Below are positions 1 through 5,939 of a stretch of 10,411 bases of DNA, piece after piece; the first letter of the stretch is position 1; each line of letters starts with the position of its first letter. A program made the position numbers and the translations under genes. Source of the stretch: Rickettsiaceae bacterium (GTDB lineage: Bacteria > Pseudomonadota > Alphaproteobacteria > Rickettsiales > Rickettsiaceae); the NCBI GenBank assembly GCA_022702085.1, contig JAKONF010000123.1:1-10411 (forward strand). The letters are read 5' to 3'. Under the pieces are notes generated by a model. It was not told the origin of the DNA, ran no database searches, and saw nothing but the letters and a program-made list of their open reading frames with translations.

Positions 1-708
1 TCTGGAATCATCCCATTTGCTTCTCATGCTATTTGTGAATTTAATTGGCAGCATTATTTTAAAGATAAGTTAGTAGAGATTGGCGCATTTATTAAACAAC
101 ATGAGATGCGTATCTCTATGCATCCAAGTCAATTTGTCTTAATTAATGCTCTAAATCCACAAATTATAGCAAACAGCATAGCAGAGCTTCATTATCATAG
201 TGAATTTTTAAATGCTCTGGAACTTGACGATCAAGCAAAAATCCAGATACATGTTGGTGGAATATATGGAGATAAATTAGCATCTATAAAGAGATTTATA
301 GAGAATTATAAAAATTTGCCTTTCAATATAAAGAAGAGGCTGGTTATTGAGAATGATGATAGATTATATAATTCCAATGATTGTTTACATATTCATCAGC
401 ATACAGGTATTCCTATAATTTTTGATAACTTACATTTTTATTGTTTAAATGATGGAGAAAATTTAATGGATGCGTTATTAGCTATAAGGAAAACCTGGAA
501 TGCCAGCGTAGATGGAATACCAATGCTTGATTACAGTACCCAAGATCTCACTAGTCCAAATATAGGAAAACACGCAAAAACTATTGATATAGAAGATTTT
601 CATGAATTTATAACTCTCATCAAAAATTTAGATTGTGATATAATGTTAGAAATCAAGGACAAAGAATTAAGTGCTGCCAAAGCTTTAAAAATTATGCTCA
701 GTATATAG
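1..708 (+). CDS. uvsE: UV-damage endonuclease, UvsE/UVDE family (5'-truncated by window edge)
   Basis: The frame is open from base 1 (first residues SGIIPFASH) to the TAG at 706-708, giving 235 residues. The start lies outside the window; the family is usually about 300 residues, so the first fifth is missing. UVDE enzymes are TIM-barrel, metal-dependent endonucleases that nick DNA 5' of UV photoproducts and abasic sites. Family landmarks seen, in fragment numbering: MHPSQF (His41), IHVGGIYGDK (His84), VIENDD (Glu117), FDNLH (Asp142, His145), GKHAKTID (His191) and MLEIKDKE (Glu217). These match the usual metal-ligand blocks. The block normally written P-K-I-H-x-S reads PMLDYS (residues 174-179), so the usual Lys and His are Met and Asp. 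This may be a subfamily trait or may change metal binding. Family identification is firm; activity is inferred. The internal ATG at 106 is not the start, because conserved family sequence precedes it. Confidence 0.88.
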   Translation, partial: SGIIPFASHAICEFNWQHYFKDKLVEIGAFIKQHEMRISMHPSQFVLINALNPQIIANSIAELHYHSEFLNALELDDQAKIQIHVGGIYGDKLASIKRFIENYKNLPFNIKKRLVIENDDRLYNSNDCLHIHQHTGIPIIFDNLHFYCLNDGENLMDALLAIRKTWNASVDGIPMLDYSTQDLTSPNIGKHAKTIDIEDFHEFITLIKNLDCDIMLEIKDKELSAAKALKIMLSI

Positions 709-728
709 TATTATAATAATTTATTGCT

Positions 729-755
729 TTGAATGATCTTGAGAAGTAGTATAAA
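729..755 (+). promoter_or_regulatory. possible promoter for the DUF2383 gene
   Basis: A TTGAAT box (729-734) and a TATAAA box (750-755) are separated by 15 bases, just upstream of the gene at 785. The spacing is shorter than the usual 16-18, so this is a weak call. The gene itself has a clear Shine-Dalgarno GGAG at 774-777, seven bases before its ATG. Confidence 0.35.
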
Positions 756-784
756 GATACTAATTTTCAATTTGGAGCATTACA

Positions 785-1243
785 ATGAATAACGACGCGA
801 TATCCACTTTAAATCATCTCATTACAATTTGTGAAGATGGTGAAAAAGGTTTTAGAAAAGTATCCGAAGAAGTTACAGAACCAGAACTAAAAACTCTTTT
901 TGATAATTGCGCTGAAGGATGTAGTCAAGCGATACCTGAACTGCAAAAAAAAGTTACTGAACTTGGTGGCACTCCGGAAGATAGTGGTAGTTTTGCTGGA
1001 GCTGCACACAGAATCTGGGTAGATATTAAAGCTAAGATTACCGGTAGAGATACACTTGGTATTTTAGAGGAATGTGAAAAAGGCGAAGACGTAGCGAAAC
1101 ATGCTTATGAAAAAGCCTTAGAAAAAGGATTATCAGCTGAAATTCATAATCTAATTCAAAAACAATATGAAGGTGTAAAGAAGAATCATGATTTAGTCAG
1201 AGATATTAGAAATAAATATCGTTCTGCAAAAAATAATTCTTAA
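785..1243 (+). CDS. PA2169/DUF2383-type four-helix-bundle protein
   Basis: A 152-residue, highly charged, helix-rich protein with no signal peptide and no membrane segment, so probably cytoplasmic. It opens with MNNDAISTLNHLITICEDGEKGF, typical of the DUF2383 (PA2169) family, whose members are about 150 residues and form a ferritin-like four-helix bundle. The helical blocks fall roughly at residues 3-30, 31-60, 72-108 and 117-147. The central AAHRIWVDIKAKITGRD segment (about 73-89) is also family-like. The role of the family is unsettled; links to stress or metal handling are suggested only by the fold. The start is supported by GGAG seven bases upstream. A stable hairpin follows ten bases after the stop, so the gene is probably monocistronic or the last of a unit. 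The family call is fairly sure; the function is unknown. Confidence 0.82.
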   Translation: MNNDAISTLNHLITICEDGEKGFRKVSEEVTEPELKTLFDNCAEGCSQAIPELQKKVTELGGTPEDSGSFAGAAHRIWVDIKAKITGRDTLGILEECEKGEDVAKHAYEKALEKGLSAEIHNLIQKQYEGVKKNHDLVRDIRNKYRSAKNNS

Positions 1244-1252
1244 ATATCAATT

Positions 1253-1285
1253 AGGCTATTTTAAACTTTATCATTAAAATAGCCT
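1253..1285 (+). terminator. hairpin downstream of the DUF2383 gene, probable terminator
   Basis: A perfect 12-bp inverted repeat, AGGCTATTTTAA (1253-1264) and TTAAAATAGCCT (1274-1285), with a 9-base loop. It starts ten bases after the TAA. A T-run does not follow directly (the next T-rich stretch is at 1310-1319), so it is not a textbook intrinsic terminator, but the position fits 3'-end formation. Confidence 0.6.
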
Positions 1286-1559
1286 GCACATTACATCTAA
1301 AATTAAAACTTTTTTCTTTCACAAGATAATGCTATAGTTAAGTTTGTAGTAATAGTATATTTTCCAGTTTCCCTAATTAAAATCAACATATAACCTCGAA
1401 GTAAAAATAATATACTCAATTTGATTTGACGTCATTTTCAGCTTATGTTTTTGTCATCACTTTTCGTTAAAAATTTGATACAAAAATTTTGGTTATTAAG
1501 AATGAAGAATACAAGAAATATTAGATAAATAGTAAAAAATAGCCAATCAAAAATATAAA
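1286..1559. other. non-coding gap between two converging genes
   Basis: This AT-rich stretch separates the + strand DUF2383 gene and its hairpin from the 3' end of the - strand gene at 1560. I see no credible open frame, tRNA or strong hairpin. An extended -10-like string, TGCTATAGT (1330-1338, + strand), has only a T-run in the -35 position and no gene downstream on that strand, so I do not call it a promoter. Short AT repeats around 1469-1491 (two copies of AAAAATTT) could form only a weak AT hairpin. Confidence 0.5.
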
Positions 1560-1985
1560 CTAGATTAATTTCCACTTGCTTTGTTCATAGTCGAATTTCA
1601 TAAAATATATACTACCACAAGTACAAATTACTTTATAAGATTTTACTTTATCCACAAAACTAGGTCCTTCAACTATTTTATTACACATTAAACTGTTACT
1701 ATGTAGAAAAGCTAAAAATCCTAATTTTTCTGATTCATGCTGAAAAGCAATTCTGTATGGCTGATTTTTAGCATATTCTTTGTCTATGTATGTGTTTGCA
1801 AGTTTATCAACGCAAGCTTTTTTTTCTTCAGGATTTAATGCGTAACATTGAAGATATGATAAATGAATTTCAGTAGGAGACTTTATAGCTGCAAATTGTC
1901 CTTGTTCTTTGATTAAATCATTTGGTGTTGATTGTACAGAAAAAGGTAAAATACAAAAAATTATAATAATTATATTCTTAATCAT
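1560..1985 (-). CDS. small secreted protein of unknown function, five cysteines in the mature part
   Basis: A 141-residue protein that I do not recognise. It opens with MIKN followed by a run of isoleucines and FCILPFSVQS (residues 5-19), a short but typical Sec signal peptide, with cleavage probably near residue 19. The mature part of about 122 residues has Cys47, Cys58, Cys101, Cys121 and Cys123, which suggests an oxidising compartment such as the periplasm. The pattern Y-x-V-x-C-x-C-G-x-I-Y near the end (117-127) looks like a beta hairpin. The N-terminal mature half looks helical. The start is the only ATG next to the signal peptide; upstream there is only a weak purine stretch. It lies 142 bases downstream of brnQ on the same strand, so co-transcription is possible but not shown. 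The secretion inference is moderate and no function can be given. Confidence 0.68.
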   Translation of the reverse strand: MIKNIIIIIFCILPFSVQSTPNDLIKEQGQFAAIKSPTEIHLSYLQCYALNPEEKKACVDKLANTYIDKEYAKNQPYRIAFQHESEKLGFLAFLHSNSLMCNKIVEGPSFVDKVKSYKVICTCGSIYFMKFDYEQSKWKLI

Positions 1986-2127
1986 AGCTATCTTAATATA
2001 TATGATGCAAAGTCTTATGACCTTTTAAATATAAGCTAAGTGGATGTGGTTTGCAATGAGTTTTTAACCATTCAATATACTAATTAGCTTTGTATTTTTA
2101 TGTATTGAGAACTAAAAATTTTATTTT

Positions 2128-3273
2128 TTAGATAAGTATTTTTTGTATAACGACAATAACAACTACCGACCAAAACATCATCATTTTTAGCTTTTGATAA
2201 TTTCTACTGATGATGCACAATAATGTAAGAACAATTATAGCAGGATAGGAGTATTCTAATATAGGGCTTAAAAAACTAGCAATTCCTGTAAAATTAAATA
2301 GCGAAACAACAAAAGACATTAATGTAGTGAAAAATAATATTATAGGAAATTTATCCGGTTTATATTGAAATAATTCGAGAAGATAATTGGCGTAAATATT
2401 GTTTAAAGCTACAGCAGTTGCCAAACATGAAAATAACATAGTAAAAGCTATAAAGATGGTAGCTTTGTCACCCATTACATGCATTGATATTGTTGGAAGC
2501 ATCAATTGAGGTGCTATTCCTTCTAGTAAAGAAGCGTAATGAGCGCCTATATATACCAAACCTAAATATATCAATGATAGTAAAGTGGCTCCAATTAAAC
2601 TAGGTTTAAGCGCATGTAAAATCATATATTTATCACTAAGAGAATCCGCTGCTAAAGATTGCATCCTTTTAAAAATGAACGAAGAAAAAAAGAAAGCCGC
2701 AAAAAGATCCATAGTTTGGTAGCCAGTCATAAAACCAATTGACATTGATTCTTTAATGGTTGTTGTATTATAAGTTGTTGGAGCATTTGATGCACATACC
2801 AATATTAAAATCAGCATAGTTCCCATTTTAATGGGGCTTAGCCATTTACCTAATATATTGATCATGATTTTATCTTTTAAACATAATAAAAATATTAAGC
2901 TACAAAAGACTACGCTAAATATGTATAAAGGTATTTCAGGGAATAAATATACGAATCCTCCATGAGCTACAGTTATACAACGAGGTATTATACCAAACGA
3001 GCCGAGTAAAGATAAGATGAATAGCGGTAAAATTATGCGAGCAGTAGGTCCTGCCTCTCCAAAAAAATCATTATAATTTCCTTTATATAATTTAATCACA
3101 AACAATCCTAAGAATGGCAAAAGGATACCAGTCAACATTAATCCCAAAAATCCATATAGCCAATTACTGCCAGTAAGTTGACCTATTTGTAAAGGAAAAA
3201 TCAGGTTACCAGAACCAAAGAACATAGAGAATAAAGTAAATCCAAATATCAAAGTATTTTTGTAGTTAAACAT
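2128..3273 (-). CDS. brnQ: branched-chain amino acid:cation symporter, LIVCS/BrnQ family
   Basis: A 381-residue, very hydrophobic inner-membrane protein with about 11-12 predicted membrane spans. The N-terminal FSMFFGSGNLIFP (residues 15-27) is the hallmark of BrnQ transporters, where the broken first helix holds the cation and substrate. GYQTMD (184-189), followed by LFAAFFF, matches the second family signature. These proteins import leucine, isoleucine and valine with Na+ or H+. At 381 residues it is shorter than the usual 420-440, mainly through short loops and C-terminus; both signatures are intact, so it is probably functional. Import of branched-chain amino acids would suit a bacterium that depends on a host. 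The start is the ATG at 3273, preceded by an AAGAG stretch. It diverges from the XRE gene, so their promoters share the 3274-3422 gap. Confidence 0.9.
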   Translation of the reverse strand: MFNYKNTLIFGFTLFSMFFGSGNLIFPLQIGQLTGSNWLYGFLGLMLTGILLPFLGLFVIKLYKGNYNDFFGEAGPTARIILPLFILSLLGSFGIIPRCITVAHGGFVYLFPEIPLYIFSVVFCSLIFLLCLKDKIMINILGKWLSPIKMGTMLILILVCASNAPTTYNTTTIKESMSIGFMTGYQTMDLFAAFFFSSFIFKRMQSLAADSLSDKYMILHALKPSLIGATLLSLIYLGLVYIGAHYASLLEGIAPQLMLPTISMHVMGDKATIFIAFTMLFSCLATAVALNNIYANYLLELFQYKPDKFPIILFFTTLMSFVVSLFNFTGIASFLSPILEYSYPAIIVLTLLCIISRNYQKLKMMMFWSVVVIVVIQKILI

Positions 3274-3302
3274 AGAATCTCTTGGTAAATAAATTCGAGG
3301 AT

Positions 3303-3329
3303 ATTATAAGGTATATAATTTTATGTAAA
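3303..3329 (-). promoter_or_regulatory. probable brnQ promoter
   Basis: On the minus strand, TTTACA (3329-3324) and a perfect TATAAT (3308-3303) are separated by 15 bases, about 30 bases before the brnQ ATG. The spacing is a little short, but the -10 box is perfect and well placed. Confidence 0.5.
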
Positions 3330-3365
3330 TATATTTAAAAAATAAATGAACTAAGACGAATTTAC

Positions 3366-3394
3366 TTGACAAAGCCTATGGTACTTAGTACCAT
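3366..3394 (+). promoter_or_regulatory. promoter of the XRE regulator gene
   Basis: A perfect TTGACA (3366-3371), 17 bases, then TACCAT (3389-3394). The whole spacer and the -10 box lie inside the palindrome at 3371-3401, so a bound protein would block polymerase. Transcription would begin near 3401, only about 20 bases before the ATG at 3423. The TTG in this -35 box should therefore not be read as the start codon of the gene. Confidence 0.6.
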
Positions 3395-3401
3395 AGGCTT
3401 T
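3371..3401. promoter_or_regulatory. perfect 31-bp palindrome, probable autoregulatory operator
   Basis: The arms AAAGCCTATGGTAC (3371-3384) and GTACCATAGGCTTT (3388-3401) are perfect 14-bp reverse complements around the 3-base centre TTA. It sits between two divergent genes, so it cannot be a terminator for either, and it covers the spacer and -10 of the XRE promoter. This is the usual position of an operator for a self-repressing XRE/antitoxin-type protein. Binding by the adjacent gene product is inferred. Confidence 0.7.
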
Positions 3402-3422
3402 AAATTAGTAGTATGCGCATAT

Positions 3423-3719
3423 ATGTCAATGTCAGAAGAACTTAAAATTGATTTTTCACAATTATTTAAAAATTCTCTAGGACTACGCGATATGACTCCT
3501 ACTAGAATCAAAACGATTCGTAAATCATATAAAATGACTCAAGTAAACTTTTCAGATTTGATTATGGTTAACTATGAGACTTATCGGAGTTGGGAAGAAG
3601 GAAGAAGATTCCCTTCAAGTCCTGGTTACGCCATTTTATCCATTGCTGAAAAACATCCACAAATATTTGTGCAAAACAGAATGGAATTAATCAATAAAAT
3701 TAAAAATTATAATATATAA
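3423..3719 (+). CDS. XRE-family helix-turn-helix regulator, HigA-like, without a visible toxin
   Basis: A 98-residue protein from the ATG at 3423. A longer in-frame reading from TTG 3366 is possible, but it would put the start inside the -35 box and translate the operator palindrome, so I reject it; ATG 3429 is another option. Residues 26-65 form the helix-turn-helix: PTRIKTIRKSYKMTQVNFSD, then NYETYRSWEEGRRFP, matching the form R-x-R-x-x-x-x-x-T-Q-x-x-F-A...W-E-x-G-x-x-x-P of XRE and HigA/NadS-type antitoxins. The C-terminal helix (67-97) may dimerise. Such proteins usually sit beside a HigB/RelE toxin gene, but the gaps on both sides (3274-3422 and 3720-3876) hold no toxin frame. It may be an orphan antitoxin or a stand-alone repressor, likely acting on its own palindromic promoter. 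There is no clear Shine-Dalgarno sequence. HTH call firm; partner and targets unknown. Confidence 0.82.
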   Translation: MSMSEELKIDFSQLFKNSLGLRDMTPTRIKTIRKSYKMTQVNFSDLIMVNYETYRSWEEGRRFPSSPGYAILSIAEKHPQIFVQNRMELINKIKNYNI

Positions 3720-3800
3720 TATTTTAACTACTTCTTTAATTATTTTTAATTATCATTTATTTTTAATCATACAAATTCAATGAGAAGTTCCTTGTTTTCA

Positions 3801-3829
3801 TTGTATAAACCTTTAGTTCGTGATATAAT
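3801..3829 (+). promoter_or_regulatory. promoter of the glycan operon, extended -10
   Basis: TTGTAT (3801-3806), 17 bases, then a perfect TATAAT (3824-3829) preceded by TG (3821-3822), forming an extended -10 TGATATAAT. Transcription should begin near 3836, leaving about 40 bases of leader before the kinase gene. This is the best-formed promoter in the window. No operator-like symmetry is seen around it. Confidence 0.68.
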
Positions 3830-3876
3830 TAATTACTGTTATTTTGTAACAAATTAATAAATTTAGCTAAATCTTG

Positions 3877-4821
3877 ATGAAAACTCGCGCATTTAACAAT
3901 ATATCTATAGCTAATGGTCTTCTAACAAAAACTTCCACAAACGTTTCAAAGCTTAAAGATGAAATTATATTCTATCAAAGTATAAGTAATAATAATATCT
4001 TGGCAAATTTATTCCCTGAATTTTTTTATCATAGCGAAGATTATAGTTCATACACTATTAAATATTTTCCATATAAAAGCCTTTCTGAATTAATAATTAA
4101 CAATGAAATTGATCTTAAAGAGGGAAAAAATATTATTGATAAATTATTTAACATTTTACAGCAAATTCATTCTATTAAACAAACAAAGCTAAATTCAGTA
4201 GAAATTGATAAAGACTTTCTAATTCAAAAAACAATTGATAGAATAGCTCTGTTGCGTAATATCCCATCGTTCTCGGAATTAATTACCGATAATATTATAT
4301 TCATTAATGATAAGCCTCATAAAACTTTTATACATTATCAAGAACTATTTATTAAAATAATACATGATTTTTTTGATAAAAATTCTAACTCTACAATAAT
4401 TCATGGAGATTTCAGTTTTAGTAATATTCTTTATTGTCCTGTAACCAAAGATCTTAAATTAGTTGATCCAAGAGGTTCATTTGGTTTAAAGGGTATTTAT
4501 GGACATCCATACTATGATTATGCAAAATTAATGCATTGTATAGATGGCAAATATGATTATATTGTCAATGATAAATTTGATCTAATTGAAAAATCAAATA
4601 AAAATTTCAGTTTTCATATACATAATTCTTCGCTATTAAATCAGATTTATTTATATTTTCTAACGCTACTAAATAAAAGTAATTTCAATGTAAAAATAAT
4701 ACGCCTTATTGAATCTTCACTCTTTTTAAGTATGACTCCTCTTCATTATGAGGACACTAAAAGACAAAAAGCTTTATTTTTAAATGGACTTATTATTATT
4801 AACAATTTTTTCCAAGCATAA
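3877..4821 (+). CDS. APH-fold small-molecule kinase (phosphotransferase), first gene of glycan operon
   Basis: A 314-residue soluble protein with the aminoglycoside phosphotransferase / choline kinase fold. The catalytic loop is IIHGDFSFSNIL, with His176, Asp178 (general base) and Asn183. The metal-binding block is LVDPRG, with Asp197. The N-lobe includes the helix around KDEIIFYQSI and the hinge-like YTIKYFPYKSLSELI. Members of this superfamily in capsule and LPS loci phosphorylate sugars, polyols or amino alcohols rather than antibiotics. The substrate cannot be read from the sequence. I start it at ATG 3877; a TTG directly before it (3874) is possible. No Shine-Dalgarno sequence is visible. 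It ends two bases before the phosphatase gene, and with the nucleotidyltransferase further on it suggests a kinase-then-activation route. Fold and motif call firm; antibiotic resistance is unlikely given the context. Confidence 0.8.
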   Translation: MKTRAFNNISIANGLLTKTSTNVSKLKDEIIFYQSISNNNILANLFPEFFYHSEDYSSYTIKYFPYKSLSELIINNEIDLKEGKNIIDKLFNILQQIHSIKQTKLNSVEIDKDFLIQKTIDRIALLRNIPSFSELITDNIIFINDKPHKTFIHYQELFIKIIHDFFDKNSNSTIIHGDFSFSNILYCPVTKDLKLVDPRGSFGLKGIYGHPYYDYAKLMHCIDGKYDYIVNDKFDLIEKSNKNFSFHIHNSSLLNQIYLYFLTLLNKSNFNVKIIRLIESSLFLSMTPLHYEDTKRQKALFLNGLIIINNFFQA

Positions 4822-4823
4822 TT

Positions 4824-5183
4824 ATGAGAATATGTATTGACATTGATGGTACTATCTGTGAGTTACGTCAGCCAAACCAAAGTTATCAAGACGTTGAACC
4901 GATAGTTGGTGCCGCAGATAAAATAAATTTCCTTAAAAAACAAGGGCATTATATTATTTTGCATACAGCAAGACATATGAAAACTTGTAATGCAAATTTG
5001 GGTCAAGTAATTGCACTTCAAGGTCACACGTTGATAGAGTGGCTTAAAAAACATAATTTTGAATATGACGAACTCTTATTTGGTAAACCATATGCTGATG
5101 TCTATATCGATGACAAAGGAATGCAATTCAAAGGATCTTGGCATGATACTTATAATGAATTAATTAATTTAAATATAAAATAA
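4824..5183 (+). CDS. HAD phosphatase, EcbF/BcbF capsule-biosynthesis type
   Basis: A 119-residue minimal HAD-superfamily phosphatase, resembling the EcbF/BcbF proteins of Pasteurellaceae capsule loci. All four motifs are present: I, DIDGT (Asp6 nucleophile, Asp8 acid/base); II, HTAR (Thr48); III, Lys88 in FGKPYAD; IV, YIDDK (Asp96, Asp97, Mg2+). The blocks HTARHMKT, IEWLKKH and the closing FGKP...YIDDK fit that family well. There is no large cap domain, so the substrate could be bulky. Related capsule-locus phosphatases act on phosphorylated intermediates of glycan substituents. Its place between the kinase and the nucleotidyltransferase, with gaps of 2 and 12 bases, points to one pathway. 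It looks complete and active. Physiological substrate unknown. Confidence 0.83.
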   Translation: MRICIDIDGTICELRQPNQSYQDVEPIVGAADKINFLKKQGHYIILHTARHMKTCNANLGQVIALQGHTLIEWLKKHNFEYDELLFGKPYADVYIDDKGMQFKGSWHDTYNELINLNIK

Positions 5184-5195
5184 TAAGGAAATTTT

Positions 5196-5939
5196 GTGAA
5201 TATTATAATTCCAATGGCAGGACTAGGTTCTCGTTTTTCAAATAATGGATTTGAAATGCCAAAACCCTTAATTAATGTAGCTGGTAAACCAATGTATAGA
5301 CATGCTGTAGATTGCTTACCACTCAATCTAGCTACAAAACTTATATTTATATTAAGTAGAAATGAATATTTAGATGTTCTAAGCAGTGATATTAAATTAA
5401 ATTACGGTAATTATCCTCTTTCAATAATCGTTCAAGAAGGCAAACTTTTAGGACAAGCAGCAACAGTATTAGAAAGTGAACAGGCCGTAGATTTATCTGT
5501 ATCAACTCTTATTCATAACTGTGATACATTTCTACTTATAGATCCAATCTGGGAAAGTATACTATCTAGCCAGAACGATGGAGCATTATTACTTTTTAAG
5601 AGCAAAGAAAGTAGATGGAGCTATGCTCTTTTAAATAAAGAAAATTCTAAGATAATCGATGTTAAGGAAAAGAAGGTAATATCAGAACATGCCTCTACAG
5701 GAACCTATTATTTTAAAAATTCTTCTGATTTATTTACATGCATAAAACTTATGATAGCCAATGACATCAAAGATAACAATGAATTTTACCTATCTACTGT
5801 ATATAGAATGATGTTACAATATAACAAAATTATTTTACCCTTATGGACTAAGAAACTATTATGTTTCGGTACTCCTAAAGATTTAGTAGATTCTCTAAAT
5901 GAAATAATAATTGATCCAAATATTTTGTCAAAATTATGA
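5196..5939 (+). CDS. nucleotidyltransferase (sugar-phosphate / phosphoryl-alcohol type, GT-A fold)
   Basis: A 247-residue protein of the NTP_transferase family. The nucleotide-binding signature is PMAGLGSRFSNNGFEMPKPL (residues 6-25), with Lys23 in the PKP block. It is followed by IVQEGKLLGQAATVL (78-92) and NCDT (Asp110, the expected metal/NTP ligand). It lacks the C-terminal left-handed beta-helix or cupin of larger relatives. Such enzymes join an NTP with a phosphorylated sugar, choline, glycerol or similar compound, giving an NDP- or CDP-activated donor. The start is GTG 5196, preceded by AAGGA at 5185-5189 with six bases of spacing, the only good Shine-Dalgarno sequence inside this operon. 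Its TGA overlaps the next ATG (ATGA). Together with the upstream kinase it forms a plausible phosphorylate-then-activate pair, comparable in logic to LicA/LicC or HddA/HddC. Base and substrate specificity not determinable here. Confidence 0.8.
   Translation: MNIIIPMAGLGSRFSNNGFEMPKPLINVAGKPMYRHAVDCLPLNLATKLIFILSRNEYLDVLSSDIKLNYGNYPLSIIVQEGKLLGQAATVLESEQAVDLSVSTLIHNCDTFLLIDPIWESILSSQNDGALLLFKSKESRWSYALLNKENSKIIDVKEKKVISEHASTGTYYFKNSSDLFTCIKLMIANDIKDNNEFYLSTVYRMMLQYNKIILPLWTKKLLCFGTPKDLVDSLNEIIIDPNILSKL

Noticed and set aside
1310..1338. Promoter for a small RNA in the 1286-1559 gap
   Set aside because: There is an extended -10-like TGCTATAGT, but no -35, no downstream terminator and no gene on that strand; too weak to call in AT-rich DNA.
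3366..3422. Longer XRE protein starting at TTG 3366
   Set aside because: The TTG is part of a perfect TTGACA -35 box, and the added residues would be encoded by the operator palindrome; ATG 3423 lies just after the expected transcription start.
3740..3757. TAATTA-TTTT-type hairpin as a terminator of the XRE gene
   Set aside because: The stem is only six A-T pairs and would be unstable; such strings are expected by chance here.
3877..4821. Aminoglycoside resistance kinase
   Set aside because: The fold is shared, but the gene is embedded in a tightly spaced glycan operon and has no resistance-gene context; a metabolic substrate is more likely.
4863..5054. Minus-strand open frame of 63 codons
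   Set aside because: It lies wholly inside the HAD phosphatase gene, whose four catalytic motifs are intact; it has no family features.
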